This document shows, piece by piece, positions 13,243-26,344 of a DNA stretch of 64,000 bases. The notes under the pieces were generated by a model. It had not been told where the DNA came from, searched no databases, and saw only the letters and a list, made by a program, of their open reading frames with translations. Source of the stretch: Glandiceps talaboti (lineage: Eukaryota > Hemichordata > Enteropneusta > Spengelidae); contig NC_135561.1 of the NCBI RefSeq assembly GCF_964340395.1, positions 16,860,365 to 16,924,364 on the forward strand, given 5' to 3'. The stretch's first letter is position 1. Each line of letters begins with the position of its first letter. The translations under genes were made by a program, and so were the position numbers.

Positions 13243-16200
13243 CTATAACACACAAAAAATAAGTTGTTAGTTTCTGGGCTTCACGCGTTGATCAAATATG
13301 AAGTCAAGTTGGCAAACAATGAGTGTATATAACAGGATTTATACCATGCACGAGCCATGTATAACAAGAGATAGGGAATATATACATACTGTGGTCGATT
13401 TATGTTACGACAACGCGCGTCTATGTCACTGGTTCTGTTTTTTTTCGAAATATGAGTCAAAACGTTCAAAAATCGTCACTGCTTTCCACAGTTTGTCTTT
13501 TGGCGCTGGTATAATTATGTTATTCTCGAAAATTTTTCTTCATTCATTCATAGTGGGCCGACCCCTGAAAAACCCTCTAGAAATAGGAGTATGTTGTGTG
13601 TGTGTGGGGGGGGGGGGGGGCGCTTGGGGCTTGGTAACTACAAGATTATGTGTATATAGTATACTAATACAAAAAATATTGGCACATATTTTGTAAATTT
13701 CAACAAAACTGTCACTTCTGACTTTTTTCTCCCAAAATTAACATTTTTGCCAAGAATCTTGAGGTCTTTAAGATCTTGGAAGATATTTATTGCTCATTGT
13801 ATCATTTTTTGCATCAACAAATATGGATACTTGTAAAAAAATATAATATTACAAATTTGGTAAATTTGACCAAAAATGTCTTTTTTTTCATTCTTTTCAT
13901 CCAACTCAACATTGTTGAAAAAGGTGTCCAGTCTACAGGATTTTAGTTGATATTTATTACTCATAGCAATCAACCACTAAAATTGAACATTTTTGAAAAT
14001 AATTACATATATTTAGTAAATTTGACCAAGAATGTAATTTTTTTTACTTTTTTCACCCAAAATTGACATTTTTGACAAGAATATTGAGATTTTAGTTGAT
14101 ATTTATTACTTATAAAATCATATACTAAAAATAAACATTTTTTATGGAAAATAGATTTATTTATTTAATAAATTTGACCAAAAATATCATTTTCTTTTTT
14201 CACCCAAAATTGACATTTTTTGAAAAGAATCTTGAAGTCTTCAAGATCTTGGTAGATATTTATTGCTTGTTGTAACATTATAACAAATAACAAACATGGA
14301 TACTTGTAACAAAAAGTTAAAATTACATAGTTGGTAAGTTTGACCAAAAGTGTCGTTGCTTTCACTTTTTTCACCCAAAATCACCATTCTTAAAAAAGGT
14401 GTCCAGTCTATAGGATCTTGGTTGACATTTATTACTTATAGCAATCAGATACTGAAAATGAACATCTTTTATGGAAAACATTTCCATATACTAGTATTTA
14501 GTAAATTCGGCCATCTTTTGACTTTTTCACCCCAAATTGACATTTTGACAATATTGAGGTCTTCAAGGTCTTGGTAGATACTCATTCCTTGTTGTATACT
14601 TATAACAAATATGGATACTTGAAACACAATTTATAGTAAATATTTGGTAAATTTGACCGAAAAAGTGACCTTGGCATTTGCTCGGATGTAACATATAAGC
14701 TCATACAGCAAGTCAGAGCATTTGTTTGCCAGAAAGGAAGTAACAGTATTAATGATGCAAGGTATAACAGCTTACATTTTGGCATAACCAATAAGGGGCC
14801 GTCCCTCCTAAGCAAGGCAGTCCACAATTGCGCATAAAGAGTGCACATTGCTAAGCAGCATTATACAGGAGATGCTTACAACAGGAAGTGAATGCACCAA
14901 CACCAGATGGGCATGGGTGGGTTCTCACCAACTATAACCTAACAATCCACTTGGTGACACTGTCTCATGCACCTAACTCAATATTACAATATGTACACAC
15001 TTTAAACGCAAGAAATTGGGATATACTAGCACTTCAAGATGTTCTTGTGGAAATGACAACTTAATGTGTACAAATTTGTATGCATGTTTGTCTTGCACAG
15101 AGTTAATGTAGAGACTGGGCACACTGAAAGCAGTTCAAACAATAGGAGCCATGACACAGAAAGTGATAGCGAGTAGTGCAGCTCACATGATAGTGAAAAT
15201 ATGTCAACCAGCCAAATATTAAAGTTACAAAGGAGCAGACATTAACCAGGTGAAACTTACCTGTACTAGAGTTGAGAAAGTTAGTTACAATGGAACAGAA
15301 AGTGACAAGTTACTAAATGTTTTACTTTTAATCCAAAATTATCAATTTTGAAGGAAAAACTTCGAAAAGGGACAGCTTTAGTCGAATTGATGACTTTGGG
15401 TGAAAAATGTAAAGAAATAAATGAAACTTTTGGTCAAATTCATCCAATGTGCGGAAATATTTTCACGAGAACTTCGTTTTCAGTGTTTGAATACCATAAG
15501 TAATACATATTAGTAAAATCGTGTACACTTTGGAAGAAACCTTCCAAAAATATTGACTTTGGGTGAAAAGTAAAAAAAAATAAATTTTTTTGTCAAATTT
15601 ACTAAATATATGAAATTATTTTCCATAAAGGAATTTCATTTTCAGTGTAAGTAATTAATGAATAACTATAAGTAATAAATTCCAGGTGAAAAAAATGAAA
15701 AACACAGCCTGGCTGTTGGTATGGGCGTGGTTTTGTTGCTAATCATATTTGTATACATTTTTGGAGTCTTTAATTTATTCATTTACCTACCCATGCCTGT
15801 TGTTATCTTTGTAATTTTATGCACCATCATTTCACTGTTGCTAAGGGCGTGGTCATGGTTGCTAGGACCAATTGTGTAAAAATGTTTTCAACTATAACAA
15901 TAACACCTCTAGAAACATCTCCACCAAGTTTCAACCCATTCACCATGCAGTTTCAAGATATCTTTTTTTACCAATATTGAGATTGTTGCAAAAAAAAGTC
16001 AAAAGCTGACAGTTTTTGGTTGTATGCAGTATTTGCATATCTGATATATGCAAATTTGTTTTTATTTACTGTAAAAATCGACTGACAGTTCTTGTTGATT
16101 TTATGATAAATATTTTACTCAACACCCATACTATCTGTCTATTAAATTTTACAGCTAATTTCCAATTGTAACCCTTGTATTTATAAATTTCACATGCTTT

Positions 16201-17364
16201 TTTGACCAAAAACGTGTGTTTTATACCAATTTGCCCTAATTCTTTGAATATTTTCTGTAGAACATTTTAAATTTGGTATTTGCATACTATATACAAATGA
16301 TATCTGCAAAGATCTTGTAGTCACCAAGACCCCCCACAACAAAGTGACAGATCTTAGAGTGTTGGGCCACGGACTATCAGCCGGAAAATACTCGTGACGT
16401 AATGGTTATCACTACTCGTCTATCGACGCGCCTAAAGGTTCCCTATAGTTCACTGGTACTTTCCATGTCTGAACGGAGAAAAATGTTGGGGAATAACATC
16501 TAAAGATTCAAAATAACACAGAACTACGTTTTGAATATTTTCCTTATTAATAACTTATATCAATAGTTGAACCTGATGAAGCACAATGTATTTTATACTC
16601 GAAATGGTTCTATATTTTCAATATAGAATACAGAATGTAGAATAGTATATAGAATGTTTCCTTCTACTTACTCTGAATCTATCACTGATAAAGACATATA
16701 TAATAGGATTGATAACGCTGTCTGAGACAACCATCCAGATGTAGACACAAGCACGGGTAATCCTTGTAATTTCCGGATGATTTGATAGGTATTGACCATT
16801 ATAGGTCACCACGAACAAGTTATAAACGTTGAGTGGTAACCAGCATATAGCAAAGAGGACTACAGCAGCAATCAGGGTTATTATTGCCTAGCACAAAAAA
16901 GAAGAATTATAAAGGCATTAAATTTTTTAAGGCGTTTTTTTTCGCCCTGTGACACAACGTCATGGGTACCAATGCCTATAGTCTGCACGCTATACATCAA
17001 GTACATTTTGGCGCTCGAAATGTCTTGGTTTAAAGGATTCCCTGTCGTCTCTGAATTGAAATGTACATAGGCCTAAAAAAGTTGTTCGGTTTTGGTTACC
17101 CGACCCCACCTAGTTTTTCACACCTAGCCTAATTTTTTTTTACATAGTTGAAAAAAAAATAGCCAAAATCGTGAAGTCTCGCAAGAAATAGTGAATGTGG
17201 AAAGTGACATCAACTTAAAAAGACGATATAAATATGCTTTTCCTATCTGGCTGTACATCTGATGAGAAGAAACCAACAACACAAAGATGATGTGGAAAAC
17301 AACATAGAAGATAGGTACCTAAACTAGACATCTGCACATTAAAACACACACACACACACACACA

Positions 17365-17429
<65 letters not shown>

Positions 17430-20400
17430 AATGAATATTTTTATACCTATCAAATATATCAAATACCTATCAAATATGTGAAATAAAATTTAAAAATTGA
17501 GCTTAATCGGAACCACTCAATATTCTGTTATTTAGGCCATATACAGGAGAATTCTGTGAGTAGCAAATTTATAATATAAACAAGAATATTGATTAGATAG
17601 ACAATACAGAGTTGCTTATATATGTAAGTCTTTTGACAACTTAGAACTCGAGATTAGTGACATATGTGCTGTATAATAATTCAAATTATCTGTCTCAATC
17701 ACTGAAAAATCGATTAATAGGAAATTTACAAGCGTTAAGAGTATCTAAAAGTTTTATTACATGAGTTTGTTTTAATGGATTTTATAACCTCTTTTTGATA
17801 ATGTTTACTAAGAAATACAGCCTTACCTTTTTATTTGCTTGTGCTCGAGCCTTCTGTTTTGAAGACTCTACCTGTCCCGGTAGTTGACGATTAAACAGAG
17901 TAGCTGCCGCTATGAAGTAGCAAATAGCAAGCAAAAGGAATGGAACGGCATACGTGGTCACAAACAGCATCCATAGGTAGATCTCTTTAGTACGCCTTGT
18001 CGGCCAATGTATAAAACAAAGATATACAGTGCTACCATCTACCATCGGAAAAGACATCATGTAGGAAAAAAAGAGACTGTAACAGGAAAGTCCAAAGGCT
18101 ATGGCCCAAATTATCAGAATTATAATCATCTTCGTCCTGAAGGTTAGTCTTCGATTCAGAGGATAGGTGACAACATGGTATCTCTCCATTGCAATAACCG
18201 TCAGGGAGTATATGCTGACGACCTGTGACATCTGAAATGTTGATAGAAATAAATATCTTGTCAACAACGATCCACTTGATCTAAACTTGTGTCTGTCGTT
18301 TAATATCACGAAAAAAATGGATAATAATCCATAGATCCTGGTCTACGTGTGCATAAGAATAAGTATCACAATAAAAACATTTCGGGTAGTAAGTTTGATA
18401 CACACACTGTCCATTGTTCAAAAAACGTCGTATTTTCGATATCTATACACAAAGTTTGACTCTCGAATTGGTATTTTTGTTCATGATGCAATAAATGATA
18501 AACAACCAACTCCTTTCAAGACCTATTTATCGTATATAAGACCTAATAAAATTGTTTGCTTCCGGTTACCCGACCCCACCTACTTGTGAAGTCTCGCAAG
18601 AAAGAGTGGATGCGGAAACATAAAAAGAAAATATAAAACTGTTCTTCCAATCACTAATGGCTGTACGTCTGATGAGAAGAAACCAATAACACAGAGACCA
18701 TATGGAAAACAACGGAAAACATGACTACCTGAACTAGATACAATCATAGTATTGGCCAGTTGTCTGTCAAATTTATTGATTTAGAATTATGGAACAAAGT
18801 TCCGGACAAAATTAATAACACTCCAATAGAAGAAAGTTTCAATATTTTTTTTTTAAACTAACCCTTCAGAAATTTCTATGGGTTAATACAGATTCAAGAA
18901 AACGCAACGCAACGCAACGCAACATATCACAGCACAACACATCTCAGCACAATAAAAAACAATACAATATAGATCATACAACGGATTTCGATTATAAGGC
19001 CAGAAAAAATGAAAAAGCTGTTCAACCTAGATACCCATATGTTTTTTATGGGCACTATATCCTCATACGGGCTTCTCATTTCTTTTCAAAATTAAGGACA
19101 TTTCTTTATATTTTCTGAATAGTGCATGTATCAATATACATTTGAGTCTATTCCAAATTATATAATATCTTATACTGTGGGTCACTTGGCTCTGATGATG
19201 CATACAGGCATGGATTGAGATTGAATTAAGCTGTTGCATATCCAATGTGCACTAACAAGAATTGAACAAAAGTTTACGACCATTGGAGTGGGCTGAACAG
19301 TCATTGGGCTGTCAAAAGTCTGAAAGTCTTTAAATGTTTTGCTCTTTATTTGGGATTTTGTGGAACCAAATTAAACTTCAGGAGAAGCCATTTACCAAGT
19401 GCACCTCCGCAAAATATCTTTCAGCTTTACCACAACAAAATACACTTCCAGATAATACGTAATGCATAGCATAATTGTTTCAGGTCTGGTATTTTATTAC
19501 TATATTCAAGCATTGTAAGTTACTTTAAATTATGTCTATGGTTTGATATTTTATGCCACTAAATGGCCTCCTACACTGTCTTATTTTCATTTTCTTCACC
19601 TTTGGAGTTGTCTCCTTCCAATCAGTAGCAATCAAGGTGATAATTGTCTTTCTCCCACAACAAGATGGAAGGTGTCTGGTAAAGTACCTCCCTGCATAGG
19701 TTAGAGCTAATTAGAGACATCTCCTTATGCATGTGAAATCCACATCCTGTGTAAAGTAATCTCGTTCGGAGTATTATTGCAGTTGGCTATTACTGATATT
19801 TTTATGCATCATTGTACCATATGATTCTATATCTCCACTGTAGTATAGGTGACAGAAGGGGTGGCTAAATAATGCTTGAGTTTCATTTGGCGGGGCTTAA
19901 CATTTTTGAAGGAGAGAGGGTGAGGGGAACTACACCATTTGTTTAACCGTAAATTGTGTACATTACCTAACTGTAGCTATGTAGACAAATTGCATGCGAT
20001 AGTATCAAGATGAATGAATAAGTTCTATCTAAACTCGACCTGAAATATTTTGCTATCATTATATATGGTTTGTTTTATCCTTGTCAATCATTGTGAACAA
20101 ATTAAATCGACCTACCTACCCAATGTGATGGGTTAGGTTACCCGTTGACCAGCATTTTTTAAATTTTTTCTGGCCTTATATATGATATTTAATTGCGTAT
20201 GCTAAAATCGATATTCTGTAAATTGCATGCACATTCATGTAAATTAGCACCTTTCTGAATTTTAATTGCATGATTGCACCAAGACAAAGTTCTCAATTTG
20301 GCAATTTTGTCAGTCTATGGCCTTGTCGTAACTTTGTCTATATCTTAAAGTGGCCAAATGGATGAGGATTTGGTATGTATTTTGGATCTTTAATATTATA

Positions 20401-23400
20401 CAACAATTTTAACATGACTTTTACTTGAAAAATGCCACGTCCTTGTTTGTAATGCTATATAATTTCAGAAGATTAATACATACGTGACATATTTGTTATT
20501 GCACGTACTATTACAAACTTTTTACACATGATTTTTAGCTTTTTGTACTGCATTGGGATACAAACACAGATTTGGTCTATATTGTTTCCCATTGATCAAT
20601 TAGATAAAATCATTTCATAAATCAAAGAAAAAAATACTGAATCCTCATACACATGACTATTGTATCAATGCCTTTTCGAGATTTGTTATTAGTGAAATGC
20701 AAGAAAGTGAATTTGTCTAGAACACACACAGACAAGTAAGAAACTGTCTCTGTCTAGATTCACGACCAACTGTATTTGGGTCTTGGGGTTTACAGATAAT
20801 GATAATTCTAATTGTGTTTTTTTAAATTATACTTTCTTAGAAAAATCATGGATTTTTATTGAACAGGTGAAGAGATTGTATTTAATCTGAGGTGTGTCCA
20901 CTTTCAAACTTCGCATCGTGTTCATATTGACGAATATTATTTGCTTATATATATTTGGTCCGTTTAATGTCCTTTTGCCGCGATTGCTAAATATCATTGT
21001 CTAGTTATCCGATTGTCCCCAGATATCTAATATATGCCTCTCTTTTCCTTTCCAGGGAGTATTAGTAAGTACTGTTTGTGTAATTCTTCGACCTCTATAC
21101 ACCAAAGTTGGTTGACACAAGGATATATTTTGAACATATGAAAGATACTGTGATTCTGTATGCGGTCACTAACATGTATAAAGCACATGCATTGCTCTTC
21201 AATTTCAACGTGTACATACTCTTTTAAAAACGTCACAGAACAATGACGCGATGCATGAGGTATCAGTGACCCCTTTTACCTTGGGAACGAATTGATTTTA
21301 TCAAAAAATCGTTAATGATTACTATGCTTGCACAGGTCAGCTAATGGTATATACACTGTCACGTTTCACACTCACAAAGATAACAACCTTATTGCGAACG
21401 ATGTTATTTAAACCACTACTTTTCAAGTGCATAACTTAATATTACTCAGTGCTATTGCATGCCGACTGGCTTTCTGTAAACCACACAGAGTGAAAGGTTA
21501 GTTGGATAATACCCAATAAACATTGACTGAATGTTCTTTGATTTAATTTATTTATTTTGTTAATTCATTTGTTATGTATGGTTTTTTTAATTTCCTGGTG
21601 AAATCAATACATTCTTAAATTTTTAAGTACATAAATATCATACGATATTTGTATTCAATCAGCATTGTCATAGATCCTTCCTAACGCTGTCAGATTTTTC
21701 ATATAAATTGTTGAACAATTTTCAACTCACTTAAAATTGGTAAGTCGCTTAGAACGGACATTGTATCTGTAAAAAATTGGTCGGTATTGTCTATTGGTAG
21801 CATAGTGAGAAGTTTGAATCTTGAGCGAAAGCTCCATTTAGAACCATTATATTAGTTGTAACTGGAGTGCCATTTTCGATCAGACAAATACAAAACAGTC
21901 ATTGAAAAGTGTTCAAAAAACAATAATTAGACACTATACATGTTAATTCGTGGTCGATATTATACATAAGCAGTACAGAAATAGCTAAACTCGTGATTGA
22001 CATTGAGGGCGCTAGTTTTGAGTGCGGACCCCAACATCAGTTTTATTTGATTTGATTTATAGTGTATGCAGCTACATAAAAGTGTATCCACATACTGTTC
22101 ATATTGTACGATATGACAAGTAAGTTACTGTACCTTAAAAAATGTATACAATGTTCGAATTGCAACTTTTAAGTTATTTTGGATAATTCTAAGCCACTGT
22201 TTAAAATAAAGAGAAATAAAGACATTGGCATGGAAAAGTCATGTAGGATCAAGGTTACATTAACTCAATTACGAATTCATGCCAATAATAGGTTGAAAGC
22301 GTGTTAACGTAACGGAAATCATAGAAGCCCTATATATGGGAGCTTATCATTTCTCAGTATTTTAATTTCAATAAATCGACTACAATTAAGTGTTTGCCCA
22401 GTCACCACGTTGTAATCTCTCTCAATGGAAGCAATAATGTGTTCTCAAAAGAATACATAGCTAGGAGAGAATAAGCCACCCATGATTAGATACAGAAAAT
22501 GTATATGACTCATTTTTGTGTGGACATTGTTTTTACTAGAAGAGATTCTAATATTGTCTTTAAATGAACCAAGTCTTACAGTACAGGGACTTTTATTAGA
22601 GCAACACGTCAAGAACGTTTTTTAACATTGCCATACTTCAAGTGTGAGTTTATGAAACAGTTGTATAGTGTGAAATAACATAAACAGGCTTTTGGAATTT
22701 GGAATTACCCCAAAAATGTGTATTTAAATACTTATATCATAGCTATGATCCAAATCGATCAACTAAGTGTATTGATACTTATCACATAGCCCTGGACAAT
22801 ACATTGTGTGTGTTTTGATGGTTCACGATTGCCATGTTGAAGATCAATTATCGTATTGTCGACATCTACCGCAGTGACTTTGATTTCAGATTACTTTACA
22901 TTTCAGATTACTTTAAATGCATTGTTTTTTGTGGCCTAGTTCCAATAAGGAGTCGAGTTCCAATATTAAAATGTAGACATGCAAAACATTCGACTGTTAA
23001 CACGTTATATTTGATTGGTCCTCAGCATAAAAGAATGCTATCTACAATTACTGTGGCTTCACTGTTAAGCGAACACTAAGACTAGTGTCAGGGATTGAAT
23101 TATTAGCCTTTAAGCCCCTCTTCTGGCAAGACTGACATGCATGTGGATACGTATATTTCGTACTCTCGCTTGGGTTGTAATTGAATGTGTCTGACAAACA
23201 ATGTAATGGCTGGAGGCGATAGAGTGTTGGCTTTGATGATAAAAGGAAATGGTACAAGATGCTTCACATAAGATTAAACTAACTACGGATAAAGTGTTCA
23301 CTTTATGCACCTTTGTGAATAATGCATTTCGGGCCTAAAGCAGTGGGCCTGATCAAAGATTTGATAAAAGTAAAACAACACGCATAAATTACAGAGCATT

Positions 23401-26258
23401 TCTAGTCTTTGAAATGTTTCACCTGTTTGTTCGTTTATCAGATAACTGGCATCCTAAATTTCTTTTTTCAACATTCCGTCTTTATTCAATATTGTTAGAC
23501 CTGTAATATTAGAATTAAGGTGTACTGAAACGAGACAAACGGAAGTTCTGCTTTCTTTAATTCATGGCTTTTCAACTGGGATCATAAGGCATGGAATGGA
23601 AATGACATTTTGGTCACAATGGAATTAATTACATATTCACAATTTTTTGTCGGAGAGGAAATCTTGGAATATCCTCGGGTAATGGTAAAAGTACCAACTC
23701 AATTGCATGCATTTTTGATTATCATATTCAAAGGAAGTAATAAAATATTTGATACATGTATTCAATAGAATGAAACTTCTATTTATACTTTATGCGAATT
23801 TTCTACCCTAATCCCTTCAATGTGATGAGAGCATTGCCTCAACCTAAAGTAGATTTTAACACTATATTTATAAAACTCCTTCACCTGGTCTAAATGAGGA
23901 AAGTCTACATTATGTGCCGGTTTATTGAAATACAACCAAGATCGGGTTTGTATGGAACGTGTACTCTACACAACATCACTATAATTGAAACAACCTTTAC
24001 TGTTTTCCTTTGAAAAAGCCGCTCAGTTAATAGTGCCAGCTAGGGCGAAAACATTGTGTTACTATAGGTGATAAACATTCGCATCTTGTACTAGACAAAT
24101 AGGATATGTCTAGTACATGATGCGAATACATGATCCAGAATTTATCAACAGTTTGTGAAAATTCATTTCTGGCCAAAATGAATTCTGCCGACATAGCACA
24201 CGACCAGATGTCTACATGTTATGGTATGTCAGCAATTCCCGGATATGAAGATGTCTTACAGGCGAAATAAAGGTGATAAAACTTAATACTTTAGTCGAAA
24301 TAAATGTTGATATCAAACCGCCACTCATGATCTTTTTACCAAACACAAAAACAACTGTGGAGCTTTGGTGACTTATTAATGTGGGTATGAGAATGATACA
24401 CTTAACTGTGATTGACTTGGCTCTAACTTATTGACACATGCGACAATTATTTCTCAATGGCGGTTCCTCTAAATAAGCGGTAAACTCAAAGGGAAAAAAT
24501 GACTTGTAGTTCAATTATAACGATGTTGCATAGACTACACTTTCCATACAATCCCGATCTCGGTAGTATTTGAATGTATGTTCTGAAGATTTTGTAAACT
24601 ATGTTTGTAGGACTAGTTGTACACTTCGCAGTGTCAGTAACATAAGATATATATGGACCATTGGATGTGTCTTTTGAGAACGATTGAATGCTTGAATCCG
24701 GAATATAACGCCTTGAGTAAACGGGATTGACTGGACGGAATAGTGTGAAGATAACGTAGTACGGTCCGTCGGGAACTAGAATAAGCGTGAACGTTTATTT
24801 GGTTTGTCTATAACACTCTTTCTCTTATTAAAAATAATATTCCAAACCACTGAATAATAAATATTAAAAGCTTTTGGGAAATGAAGTGAAATAAAATACG
24901 TGTCCAGTTAAACTCGCATGACAAACATATATAAAAGATTTAATAAAAGTATCAAAATGATACAATCGAAATTGATACAATCATCATGTAACAACTGGAT
25001 TTGAATTAATAACGCTTGGCTGGCCAGCATGTTGGAACAGCTGAGACTTCACACCATGGTTTGATAACAACAGTTTTATAAAGGTGGGCAAGGGGTATTT
25101 ACATATTTCATAATCGGGCTCTTTGAATTTTCGTAAATTGTAAAACGTTGGAATAAAGCCCATAAAATCGTAATTGCTTGGTTAGCGTACTGTGTAAACA
25201 AAAATTATTTTTAATGTAATCCATTAACAAAAAAACACATTTCTTTTCATAGACGTAAAAGAAAAATACATGTATAATATACCGTAATTTTATGACGTTG
25301 TAAAAATCGTTGGAAAAATCGTCTTGTACTCATTTTGCGGTAAAAGCCGACAGACAACTTACTTTTCTATGGTATTTTGATGGTGCTGAATCAAAAAACC
25401 ATGCATTCCAAGTGTAATTGTGAAATTTTACCATATTATGGCAAATGTTAGGTACTAAAAGGAACATATTTAAATAAGATCCTTTTTATAAAGCGTTCGC
25501 AATGCTCCTTTTCTTTCTTTGATTAAGTAAGATATATTTATGGAACAAGGCATCGTGGGAAAACTCAATACAATGGAAATATAATATCCTTTATTTTTTC
25601 TTTGTCTGCAGTGTTTTTCTATATATCCCGTAGAAAAATTGTAATCAAATAAATGTATAAGGTTGGGTTTTTTTTCAGGGGCGCTCATCAATCCAATTTG
25701 CCTCTATTACAAGAGTTAATTCGTTTAAATTACAAGCAAAGCTACTCGATTGTATGCTTGACTTGAGATACGAGTGCGTGGGTGCGGATTGTTGGTTGGT
25801 TGGTTGGTTGGTTGGTTGGTTAGAACGTGTCTCTTAATATTTATTTCTTACTTGAAAGTATCATCACAAAAATGTCATCTTGTGCCATGCTAAAAAAGGG
25901 AAATAACTGTAACGTACACGGATATTCAATGGCGTAACAAGCGAGAGACTGGACCGTGACAATAGTTTTGAAAAAATAATGAATCGGGTCTACATGTACT
26001 CACTCCAGTGACCTTACACCGACCCCATCTAGCTGTTCATACCGACCCCAAACCCTTTTTACGTATTTATGAAAAAACACACCATAAAATCGCGAAAATT
26101 GTGAAGTCTCGCAAGAAAGTGCGGAAACTGACATCACCTTAAAAAGACAATATATAACTGTTCTTGCTATCTGTGGTGGCTGTACATCTGATGAGAATAA
26201 ACCAATAATACAGACGTCATATGGAAAACAACGGAAACATAACTTCCTGAACTAGACA

Positions 26259-26344
<86 letters not shown>

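Noticed and set aside
12926-13270. Plus-strand 114-codon frame opposite receptor exon 4
   Set aside because: It lies antisense to a splice-bounded, phase-compatible exon and shows no domain of its own.
21027-21236. 69-codon frame repeated at 31375-31584 and similar conserved small frames in A and B
   Set aside because: Their conservation is explained by the A/B DNA duplication; the surrounding non-coding sequence is equally similar and substitutions do not favour silent sites.
25470-25691. 73-codon frame identical in A and B (36235-36456)
   Set aside because: The whole neighbourhood is nearly identical between the copies, so frame identity is not evidence of coding.
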